A stretch of DNA of 6,466 nucleotides from Thermogutta sp. (GTDB taxonomy: Bacteria > Planctomycetota > Planctomycetia > Pirellulales > Thermoguttaceae), in NCBI GenBank assembly GCA_012798155.1, contig JAAZNR010000852.1:1-6466 (forward strand). Reading direction: 5' to 3'. Positions 1-5,711 of the stretch are shown one piece after another. A program made the position numbers and the translations under genes. Each line of letters starts with the position of its first letter. The stretch's first letter is position 1. A model generated the notes under the pieces. The model was not told where the DNA came from and made no database searches. It saw only the letters and a program-made list of their open reading frames with translations.

Positions 1-421
1 GGCGTGAATCGTTGATCCTACGTTTACCGCATCCTACTTTTACTACGCAGGATAAGAAGCTGGGCACACTGGGATACGCAGCTTTGCCAGTCTGCGTAAG
101 ATCGGTAAGCCGGTTTCGGCGATCCTGCCCAGTGAAACTACCTCCCTCCAAAATAGCACGCCTTGGTTCGACTGCCAATCAGAGGCCGTTTGCGTTGTAG
201 TAGCCGCCCCATAAAGCAGCATCCAGCCGCCGCGGTTACCGCAATCGTCACTGGTTCGGAGGTTGGATCGCAAGCGGCCCGCCGACCGATGGGAAGCCGA
301 TCGACGGGAAAAGGTGTCTCGCAGGCGGCGGCCGTCCCCGTCGCGAAAGATCGCCGTGCAGGCGGCGGTTTTGGGGGCCAAGCGAGAAGCGGTACTTGCC
401 CCTTTCGGTGCCATGAGGGGA
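1..421. other. Gene-free stretch, no recognisable content
   Basis: I see no supportable gene here. Short open frames exist on both strands, but they overlap each other, lack a ribosome binding site and show no recognisable domain. The only local structure is a weak dyad TACGCAG (75-81) / CTGCGTA (92-98) with a 10-base loop, plus another TACGCAG copy at 46-52. The stretch may be the decayed remains of a gene or mobile element, because it abuts the MITE-like element starting near 422, but nothing in it proves that. Confidence 0.5.
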
Positions 422-605
422 CATTTCTAACTGGACTTTTGCAAACTGCTCCCCTCTCCCTCTGGGAGAGGGGCAGTGGGTGAGGGCTTGGTGAAGTGAA
501 GCAATCACGGCAAGCCGTTTTCGCGCCTAATTGCCCTCGCCATAACCCTCTTGCAAGGCGGACGAGAACTTGTCACGACAATTTGCAAAAGTCCAGTTTC
601 TAATG
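422..605. mobile_element. MITE-like element with terminal inverted repeats
   Basis: The arm at 429-448 is the reverse complement of 579-598 at 19 of 20 positions; the core is AACTGGACTTTTGCAAA. With a three-base mismatch block the pairing extends to 422-448 / 579-605, 23 of 27. The same junctions carry a 7-base direct repeat TTTCTAA (424-430 and 597-603), which could be a target-site duplication around a 166-base element (431-596). The overlap of direct and inverted repeat leaves the exact ends ambiguous by a few bases. The inside has no coding capacity; it holds a GC-rich hairpin (451-473) and a second short dyad (482-487 GAGGGC / 533-538 GCCCTC). This layout fits a non-autonomous element moved by a transposase encoded elsewhere. 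The family cannot be named from this window. Confidence 0.6.
451..473. repeat. Perfect 10-bp stem hairpin (GC-rich palindrome)
   Basis: CCCCTCTCCC (451-460) pairs perfectly with GGGAGAGGGG (464-473) across a TCT loop. ACTG at 445-448 can pair with CAGT at 474-477 after a two-base bulge, giving about 14 bp of stem. No run of T follows, so it is not a convincing intrinsic terminator. CCCTCTCCC...GGGAGAGGG palindromes followed by GGGTGAGGG are commonly seen as dispersed intergenic repeats in GC-rich bacteria; assigning this copy to that class is inference from memory. Confidence 0.7.
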
Positions 606-613
606 GTTTCAAA

Positions 614-632
614 ATGGGGGCATTTCTATTGG
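614..632 (+). repeat. Imperfect direct copy of the element's left flank
   Basis: ATG-GGGG-CATTTCTA-TTGG here matches ATGAGGGGACATTTCTAACTGG at 413-434 apart from three single-base gaps and one mismatch. The shared TTTCTA..TGG core also occurs at 597-606, giving three same-strand copies around the MITE-like element (424, 597 and 623). Repeated short motifs at an element's edges can be transposase-binding sites or traces of repeated insertion. Which applies cannot be decided here. Confidence 0.4.
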
Positions 633-671
633 TCGCTGACATGCCGGGCCGACGAGCGGCCCTACCCCGCT

Positions 672-677
672 TATAAT
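672..677 (+). promoter_or_regulatory. Candidate -10 box TATAAT
   Basis: A perfect TATAAT sits in otherwise GC-rich sequence about 195 bases upstream of the cupredoxin-like gene. The hexamer 17 bases upstream (649-654, CCGACG) matches the TTGACA consensus only at GAC, so the -35 element is weak. Transcription would begin near 684 and yield a leader of roughly 190 bases that can fold. It is the best promoter candidate for the cupredoxin-cytochrome-heme A group, but it rests on sequence match alone. Confidence 0.4.
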
Positions 678-682
678 GGAAA

Positions 683-754
683 GATCGGCTCCCGTATCTC
701 GGCGACCGCGCTTCGCGATCCGGCGGTCTTGCGTCCGTGGGAGCACCGCCGATC
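683..754 (+). promoter_or_regulatory. Possible structured leader (nested inverted repeats)
   Basis: Complementary pairs nest inside each other: GATCGGC 683-689 with GCCGATC 748-754, GCTCCC 688-693 with GGGAGC 739-744 (sharing two bases with the outer arm), GACCGC 704-709 with GCGGTC 722-727, and a small CGCG-CTT-CGCG hairpin at 707-717. If transcription starts at the TATAAT just upstream, this would fold at the very 5' end of the message. It matches no riboswitch class I know, and chance pairing is easy in GC-rich DNA. Confidence 0.25.
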
Positions 755-862
755 CGTGAAAGCGTAACCGTAACATTGTGATTCCCGGCTGTGGTTCCCG
801 CCGGCTCGCGAGGTGTCCTGCGGGGCGCCCCAGGGGACCGATCCGCTTCCTTGCGCTTCCTT

Positions 863-867
863 GGAGG
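863..867 (+). promoter_or_regulatory. Ribosome binding site GGAGG
   Basis: GGAGG lies five bases before the ATG at 873 and decides the start of the cupredoxin-like gene. The in-frame ATG at 813 has no such site, and using it would put 20 extra residues ahead of the Tat signal. Confidence 0.75.
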
Positions 868-872
868 TCAAC

Positions 873-1733
873 ATGCAGTTCGGAAAACCGAATCGCGTGC
901 AGCGCAAAGCCCCTCCCCGTCGCTCACGGCGTTGGTCCCGCCGGCAGTGGCTCCGCGCGACCGGCGCGTTGGCCGGCATCGCGAGCGGCACCTTGATCGC
1001 GCCCTGGCATTATGCGGCCGCATCGGAGCGGTACGGGAGCACCGTTCGCGGGCGGTTCTTCTACGAAGGGACTCCTCCGGAACGGAGGAAATTGACGGTC
1101 GACAAAGACGTGGACTGCTGCGGCAAGTTCGACATCCGCGACGAATCGCTGATGGTCTTTCCGCAAGGCGGCGTGGCCAACGTGTATGTCTACGTCCGTA
1201 CGCGCGGCGTGCCCGTCGCCGTTGCGACCGCGGAAAAGGCCCCCCGGCAGGTCCTCCTCGACAATCGCGATTGCATCTTCAAACCCCACTGTCTGGCGCT
1301 GTGGCACTTGCGGCAGGAGCTGCATATCGTCAATTCAGACCCGATCGCGCAAAACGTGGCCTTCTCGCCGTTGGGAGACTTGCCCGCGAACATCGTGTTG
1401 GCCCCGGCCCCCGGCGAGAACACCGAAGCCACCTGGCGATTTCGGCGGAGCCAGACCCAGCCTTTCGTCGTCTTGTGCAACTACCATCCATGGGAAAAGG
1501 CATATCTCTTGGTCCGCGACAATCCCTATTTTGCCATCTCCGGCGAAGACGGCGGGTTCGAAATCGCCGACCTTCCGCCGGGCGACTGGGAGTTCCAGCT
1601 CTGGCACGAACGCGTCAATTACTTGAATCTGCCGGAGTGGCCGCAGGGGCGGCGAACCATCAGCGTGACGGGGGAGGACGTGGAATTGGGCACGATTCGC
1701 CTCCGCCCGAGCGACTTGGGCATCGGCGGTTAG
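873..1733 (+). CDS. Tat-exported cupredoxin-like protein with carboxypeptidase-regulatory-like end
   Basis: The product has 286 residues. Residues 1-50 form a twin-arginine signal: a basic stretch, SRRQWL at 22-27, then a hydrophobic segment at about 29-44. The protein should therefore be exported folded to the periplasm. The body resembles a planctomycete cupredoxin-fold family: CIFKPH (134-139), NSDP (154-157), CNYHPW (202-207), and a C-terminal GGFEIADLPPGDW (227-239) typical of carboxypeptidase-regulatory-like beta folds. C202 and H205 sit where a C-x2-H copper pair is expected. The other two ligand positions appear changed: Q160 where I expect His, and E208 where I expect Met. Copper binding is thus uncertain. 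It precedes the diheme cytochrome gene by 206 bases on the same strand, suggesting a role in electron transfer or oxidase maturation, which is inference. No gene name is justified. Confidence 0.8.
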   Translation: MQFGKPNRVQRKAPPRRSRRWSRRQWLRATGALAGIASGTLIAPWHYAAASERYGSTVRGRFFYEGTPPERRKLTVDKDVDCCGKFDIRDESLMVFPQGGVANVYVYVRTRGVPVAVATAEKAPRQVLLDNRDCIFKPHCLALWHLRQELHIVNSDPIAQNVAFSPLGDLPANIVLAPAPGENTEATWRFRRSQTQPFVVLCNYHPWEKAYLLVRDNPYFAISGEDGGFEIADLPPGDWEFQLWHERVNYLNLPEWPQGRRTISVTGEDVELGTIRLRPSDLGIGG

Positions 1734-1939
1734 AAGCAAGGACGGGGCTGCCGACCCGGAGCCTGCGGCACTCGTCCGCGCCCATGCCGCCCCACGCGCC
1801 GCGGGCGTATCGCCGGCAAAGCACGAGCGGCCGGGGAACGACTCCCGCCGCAACGCAGGACGTGTCAGCACTGCCCGCGTCGATTCGCGACAACATTTGG
1901 ACGATCCACACGGTTTCCTGATCCGCGTACAGTTCAAAA
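1734..1939. other. Intergenic gap, no clear signals
   Basis: These 206 bases separate the cupredoxin-like gene from the cytochrome gene. One + frame stays open through them to a TGA at 1919-1921, but it is a shadow of the upstream gene in another frame. I see no clear promoter, no hairpin with a T-run, and no ribosome binding site before the ATG at 1940. Confidence 0.5.
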
Positions 1940-3208
1940 ATGAAGCAGAAGATACCCGAAAACGGCAGCCCCGCCGGGAACCGCCGCCCAATTCCCTGCG
2001 GGGATCGCGCCGCCTTCGGCGGGGGAATCATCCGCCGCTCCGCGGTCGTTCGCGGCGAGGTGTTGGCGATTGCGGTCCTGTTCCTTGCCGCGGGATGCTC
2101 GTCCTACAAGTCGCCGAGTTTCCAATTGAATCTGGAGGGGCGAGATCCCGCCTCCGTCAAGCCGGCACAGCGCGAAGCCGTCGAGGAGATGTTGACGGAC
2201 CTGTTCGGCACCCCCGATGATCCCCGCGTACCGCCCGGCGTGGACTTGGACCTATCCCTGCTGCAACGCGCCGCCGGGCCGATCGGACGAGATGTCACGG
2301 GGAGCGAGCGCGGACTCTTTCGCAAACATTGCGTGGTTTGCCACGGCATCTCGGGGGACGGCGCCGGGCCGATCGCCGAAATGTTGAACCCCTATCCCCG
2401 CGACTTTCGCAACGGCGTGTTCAAGTTTACCTCCGTGGCGGGCGGTGCCAAGCCGCTCCGTTCCGACCTCCTGCGGACCCTGGAACGCGGCCTGCCGGGG
2501 ACGGGTATGCCTTCCTTTTCGCCGCTCGGCCCCGAGGACCTGGACGCCTTGGCCGAATACGTCCGCTATCTCAGCATCCGCGGCGAGACGGAATTATTCC
2601 TGCTGCGTACCGTCGTGGACGAAAACGAGCCGCTACCCCTCCGCCGCGGCTTTGTTCTCGAAGAGGGCGTCCGGCCGATAGACGCCATGTGGCGATTGGC
2701 GGAGGAGCAACCGCAGCAATACGTCATCGTCCCGCAACGCCCCAACTTGGCGCCGGATAAGCTCGCGGCGGCCGTCCGGCGGGGGAAAGCCCTCTATCAG
2801 GAACCGCGTGCCCAGTGCACCACGTGTCACGGCCCGGACGGACGCGGCGATGGATCCGAGACGGAATTGTTCGACGATTGGAACAAGGCGAAGATGGGAA
2901 TTACCGACGCACAAACGCAACAACTGGCGAAGTGGTTTGCGCTACCCCTGCAAGCACTCGAACCGCGAAACTTTCACGACGGCCTATTCCACGGCGGCGG
3001 GCGACCGGAGGACATCTACTTGCGAATTTACATCGGCATTCCGGGCACTCCCATGCCGGCGGCGGGGCCGGCGCCGGGAACACCGGGCGTCTTTACTTCC
3101 GACGAAATCTGGGATTTGACATTCTACGTACTCTCGTTATCGCGCCGCGGATCGTCCTCACAGGAAGATTCCGCGTCGCCGGCAAGCGTGTCGGTGAACG
3201 CGCGGTGA
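1940..3208 (+). CDS. Diheme c-type cytochrome, predicted lipoprotein
   Basis: The product has 422 residues and two class I cytochrome c domains. Domain 1 (about 115-215) has CVVCH at 131-135 and likely axial Met M190 in GTGMPSF. Domain 2 (about 277-400) has CTTCH at 293-297 and likely axial Met M372 in GTPMPAAG. A linker of about 60 residues separates them. The N-terminus has a hydrophobic run (41-52) ending in the lipobox LAAG-C with C53, so the mature protein is probably lipid-anchored outside the cytoplasm and carries electrons toward a terminal oxidase or related complex. The basic region before the hydrophobic run is unusually long (about 40 residues) and the ATG has no Shine-Dalgarno. 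An in-frame stop at 1919-1921 rules out an earlier start; a later GTG at codon 41 would leave no positive charges in the signal. The gene lies 70 bases before ctaA. Family assignment is firm; the exact partner is unknown. Confidence 0.9.
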   Translation: MKQKIPENGSPAGNRRPIPCGDRAAFGGGIIRRSAVVRGEVLAIAVLFLAAGCSSYKSPSFQLNLEGRDPASVKPAQREAVEEMLTDLFGTPDDPRVPPGVDLDLSLLQRAAGPIGRDVTGSERGLFRKHCVVCHGISGDGAGPIAEMLNPYPRDFRNGVFKFTSVAGGAKPLRSDLLRTLERGLPGTGMPSFSPLGPEDLDALAEYVRYLSIRGETELFLLRTVVDENEPLPLRRGFVLEEGVRPIDAMWRLAEEQPQQYVIVPQRPNLAPDKLAAAVRRGKALYQEPRAQCTTCHGPDGRGDGSETELFDDWNKAKMGITDAQTQQLAKWFALPLQALEPRNFHDGLFHGGGRPEDIYLRIYIGIPGTPMPAAGPAPGTPGVFTSDEIWDLTFYVLSLSRRGSSSQEDSASPASVSVNAR

Positions 3209-3221
3209 TCGGCCATCCGAT

Positions 3222-3260
3222 CGCGATTGCGCGGTACGGCGCGCGATTGCGCGGTACGGC
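3222..3260 (+). repeat. 20-bp tandem duplication upstream of ctaA
   Basis: The 19-base sequence CGCGATTGCGCGGTACGGC occurs at 3222-3240 and again, identically, at 3242-3260 (period 20). It fills most of the 70-base gap between the cytochrome stop and the ctaA start. It may be a replication-slippage duplication or a doubled binding site. Confidence 0.85.
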
Positions 3261-3278
3261 GTAGGAACGGCCCAAACC

Positions 3279-4388
3279 ATGCCTCGAAAAGGCGAGAAAT
3301 CGGTGAAGCAGAGAGGGGACCCGCCTTCGCGTGGCGCGGCCTCGGCCTCGCATCAATCGGCCTCGCATCGAGATGTGCCGCGATTGCCGCATCGCCTGGC
3401 CTGGGCGCTGATGGCGACGGTATTCCCCCTGATTTGGATGGGCGGACTGGTCACCACCTATAACGCCGGCATGGCGGTCCCCGATTGGCCCAGCACGTAC
3501 GGCTACCTATTCATGTACCCCCTGGAAAGTTGGCTGAAGACGTGGGACGTCTTTCTGGAACACGGCCACCGCCTGATCGGGATGACGGCCGGCTTTCTCA
3601 CCATCGCCCTGCTCTGGAGCCTGTGGGTTCACGACCGCCGCCCCTGGATGAGAAAGCTGGGAATCGCGGCCTTGCTTGGGGTAAGCCTGCAAGGCACACT
3701 CGGCGGCCTCCGCGTCGTAGGCCGGGAAATCCTCCTGGCCAATGTCCACGGCTGCGTCGCCCCCCTCTTCTTCGCCTTCACCGTCAGCCTGACCGTCCTC
3801 ACCTCTCCCCGGTGGCGGCGGGAGGAAAAATCCAGGGAAAGCGAGCCGAACGCCGGCGAAAATGCCCGGCCCGCGCGACGCACATTTCACCCCACCTTCA
3901 TCCTCTCCTTGCCGATCCTCGTGTACATTCAGATCGTCCTCGGCGCGCAACTCAGACATTTGCCGTCCGAGTTGCCGCCCGGCTGGTCTTTTCTTTGGAC
4001 GATCCTCCACCTGACGGTCGCCGCCCTCCTGCCGATCGTGTGGGGTGCGTGCTCTTGGTATGCGGCCGGGCTGCCCTCCCCCTTCGCCCAGCGACGGTGG
4101 CTCCAGGCCTTCGGATGGTTGCTCGTCCTTCAGATCACGTTGGGGCTTGGCACTTGGGTCGTCAACTACAACTTCCCGCAATGGTTTCAAGACTGGGTCG
4201 TGGTCATTCCGTACACCGTCATCGACGGCGGGTGGCTTCAAGCCCTCGTCACCACGGCGCACACGGCGACCGGCTCGCTCCTTTTGGCCGTGGCAACGGC
4301 CTACGCACACTGGGCCTTGGCGGGGGCCAAGGCCGCGGCGCGTGACCACCGCTTCATCACGCATATACGAGCGGCGGGATCGAGATGA
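3279..4388 (+). CDS. ctaA: Heme A synthase CtaA (COX15 family)
   Basis: CtaA oxidises the C8 methyl group of heme O to a formyl group, making heme A for aa3-type oxidases; it acts in the membrane. The 369-residue product fits the usual eight-helix plan, with membrane segments near 40-60, 95-118, 127-145, 153-175, 207-224, 238-262, 274-296 and 322-345. The conserved heme-ligand set is present: E94 and H97 in EHGHR, H157 in NVHGC, H244 in ILHLT and H328 in TAHTA. The first outer loop reads AGMAVPDWPSTYG and lacks the cysteine pair known from Bacillus CtaA. The protein has a 38-residue polar N-terminal extension and a charged middle loop (176-206), making it longer than the roughly 300-residue Bacillus enzyme. 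The ATG at 3279 has a weak AGGAA at 3263-3267, 11 bases away. Next is ctaB, the preceding pathway step. Confidence 0.93.
   Translation: MPRKGEKSVKQRGDPPSRGAASASHQSASHRDVPRLPHRLAWALMATVFPLIWMGGLVTTYNAGMAVPDWPSTYGYLFMYPLESWLKTWDVFLEHGHRLIGMTAGFLTIALLWSLWVHDRRPWMRKLGIAALLGVSLQGTLGGLRVVGREILLANVHGCVAPLFFAFTVSLTVLTSPRWRREEKSRESEPNAGENARPARRTFHPTFILSLPILVYIQIVLGAQLRHLPSELPPGWSFLWTILHLTVAALLPIVWGACSWYAAGLPSPFAQRRWLQAFGWLLVLQITLGLGTWVVNYNFPQWFQDWVVVIPYTVIDGGWLQALVTTAHTATGSLLLAVATAYAHWALAGAKAAARDHRFITHIRAAGSR
3342..3369 (+). repeat. 13-base direct repeat inside ctaA 5' end
   Basis: TCGGCCTCGCATC occurs at 3342-3354 and 3357-3369, a 15-base period that keeps the reading frame and encodes a duplicated S-A-S-H (residues 22-25 and 27-30). 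It lies in the poorly conserved N-terminal tail of CtaA, where a slippage duplication would be tolerated. Confidence 0.7.
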
Positions 4389-4567
4389 GGCGCGTTCGAT
4401 CGGCAAGCCGCCCGGAAACGCATACCCATCCCTCCCACGGAGGACTTGCCTTGGCAGCGGAACCCGATAGCAATTCGTCATGGGGCGGCTATCGGCCGCC
4501 GACGGCGGGGTTCGTACCGCCGCCTGACACGATACTTGCCGACGAAGATACTGACCGCACTCGCTAG
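4385..4567 (+). CDS. Doubtful small ORF overlapping the ctaA stop (ATGA)
   Basis: An ATG at 4385 overlaps the ctaA TGA in an ATGA junction typical of translationally coupled genes. The frame runs 60 codons and ends 11 bases before ctaB begins. The product is polar and rich in Pro, Ser, Thr and Arg, with no membrane segment, signal or known domain. The frame fills almost the entire gap between ctaA and ctaB. In GC-rich DNA a 60-codon frame can arise by chance, so the coupling geometry is the only argument for it. Confidence 0.2.
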   Translation: MRRVRSASRPETHTHPSHGGLALAAEPDSNSSWGGYRPPTAGFVPPPDTILADEDTDRTR

Positions 4568-4578
4568 CGACCCGGATC

Positions 4579-5538
4579 GTGAGAATTCCCTTGAGTACAA
4601 CCACTCCAAATGCACCCCTTATCCCGCCGCATGATGCGGCGCCGGCACAACCTTCCTTGACGGCGGCCCCCGGCTCGATCGGCCGATGGCCTATCGCCTT
4701 GGCGAACTTTTCCGCCCTGGTACGACCGCGGATCGTAACGATGGTGCTGTTCACGATGGGCGTGTCCGCGCGGCTGACGGCCGGACCGCACAGTAATCCT
4801 TGGTTGATCGGGCATGCCGTGGTGGGTGTGTTCTGGGTGATCGTCGGGGCGGTGATTTTCAACCAGTGGCTGGAATGGATGAGCGATGCCTCCATGCCGC
4901 GAACGGCCGACCGCCCCATCCCCGCCGGCAAGATTCGACCCCGCACGGCGGTCATCTTGGCCGCGGTCGCCACGGCCTTCGGCCTGACCTATCTCGCCGC
5001 CTTTGGTACGGCGCGATTGTCGGGCATCACCGCCCTGAGCTGGTTCCTTTACGCCGGCGTGTACACATCACTCAAGCCGGTTTCGATGTGGCAAACGCCG
5101 ATCGGCGCCCTGTCCGGCGCAGCGCCGATTCTATTGGGTGCGGAAGCCGCCGGCGGACTGGCGAATCCGAATGCCTGGTTCTTCTTCGCCTTTCTCTATC
5201 TGTGGCAATTCCCCCACGCCATGGCGATCGCTTCGCTCTATCGCGATCAATTCGCGCAAGGCAACGTGCGGGTGGCTCCCGTCGCGGATCCCACCGGCCG
5301 AACAACCATGATGATGGCCTTGGGCGGTGCAATCGCCCTCTTGTGCCTCGGCGGCGTCTGGGTCTGGGCGGCGGGCATGCCGGTTTGGGCGACCGCCGTC
5401 ATAACGGGTTCCTCATTCGCCAATCTTCTGGTTACCCTGCGATTCGCCCGTCGCCCGGACCAAAAAGCGGCGCGCGTCCTGCTCCGCGCCACCGTCCTTC
5501 ACTTGCCCATCGTGTGCATAGTGTTGCTCAGCCTTTGA
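4579..5538 (+). CDS. ctaB: Heme O synthase CtaB (protoheme IX farnesyltransferase)
   Basis: CtaB adds a farnesyl group from farnesyl diphosphate to heme B, making heme O, the substrate of CtaA. It is an integral membrane prenyltransferase of the UbiA family, and 319 residues is a normal length. The first active-site motif is N95-QWL-E99-WMS-D103-AS-M106-P-R108-T109-AD-R112-P113, where Mg-diphosphate binds. YTSLKP (162-167) and LWQFPH (208-213) are characteristic of the family. The second acidic region reads YRDQF (221-225), where many members have an Asp-Tyr pair; D223 may take over that role. About nine membrane segments are visible. The start is a GTG at 4579 without a strong Shine-Dalgarno; a TTG at 4591, preceded by GAGA, is an alternative. 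In-frame stops at 4525-4527 and 4552-4554 exclude longer versions. The stretch up to about residue 35 is polar and Pro/Ala-rich. Confidence 0.93.
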   Translation: MRIPLSTTTPNAPLIPPHDAAPAQPSLTAAPGSIGRWPIALANFSALVRPRIVTMVLFTMGVSARLTAGPHSNPWLIGHAVVGVFWVIVGAVIFNQWLEWMSDASMPRTADRPIPAGKIRPRTAVILAAVATAFGLTYLAAFGTARLSGITALSWFLYAGVYTSLKPVSMWQTPIGALSGAAPILLGAEAAGGLANPNAWFFFAFLYLWQFPHAMAIASLYRDQFAQGNVRVAPVADPTGRTTMMMALGGAIALLCLGGVWVWAAGMPVWATAVITGSSFANLLVTLRFARRPDQKAARVLLRATVLHLPIVCIVLLSL

Positions 5539-5550
5539 GGCCGCGTCTTG

Positions 5551-5698
5551 CCGCATTGTGCGGCGGTCCGCATTGTTGCGGCGGTCGGCATTGTTGCGAC
5601 GGTTCACGATTGTTGCGGCTGTCTGCTCGCGTTGTTGCGGCGGTCTGCGTTGCTGGGGCAGTCCGTATTGTTGCAGCAGTCCGTATTGTTGCGGCAGT
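5551..5698 (+). repeat. Degenerate 18-bp tandem repeat array, about 8 copies
   Basis: Units start at 5551, 5568, 5586, 5604, 5623, 5645, 5663 and 5681, with lengths 17, 18, 18, 19, 22, 18, 18 and 18. The consensus is close to CCGCATTGTTGCGGCGGT. Most units contain a small dyad, CCGCA-TTGT-TGCGG, which is perfect at 5568-5581 and wobble-paired in the last copy. It begins 12 bases after the ctaB stop. Units are contiguous without spacers, so this is a minisatellite and not CRISPR. Transcribed, it would give a string of short hairpins that could slow polymerase or protect the ctaB message 3' end. Copies at the two ends differ (CGCATTG early, CGTATTG late), suggesting stepwise local expansion. 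Confidence 0.85.
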
Positions 5699-5711
5699 CT
5701 GCGGTCGAGCG

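Noticed and set aside
43..414. 123-codon minus-strand frame at the left end
   Set aside because: No ribosome binding site, no known domain, and it overlaps equally open frames on the other strand.
451..473. Intrinsic transcription terminator
   Set aside because: The stem is strong but no T-run follows on either strand, and there is no gene just upstream on either side for it to terminate.
791..1921. 376-codon + strand frame overlapping the cupredoxin-like gene
   Set aside because: It is longer than the real gene but very Arg-rich with no domain, while the overlapping frame has a ribosome binding site, Tat signal and family motifs.
3507..4973. Long (488-codon) minus-strand open frame antisense to ctaA and ctaB
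   Set aside because: It is the mirror of two well-identified membrane protein genes in GC-rich DNA, shows no domain, and has the odd composition typical of an antisense shadow.
5551..5698. CRISPR array
   Set aside because: The units are contiguous with no unique spacers and the repeat is only 18 bases long.
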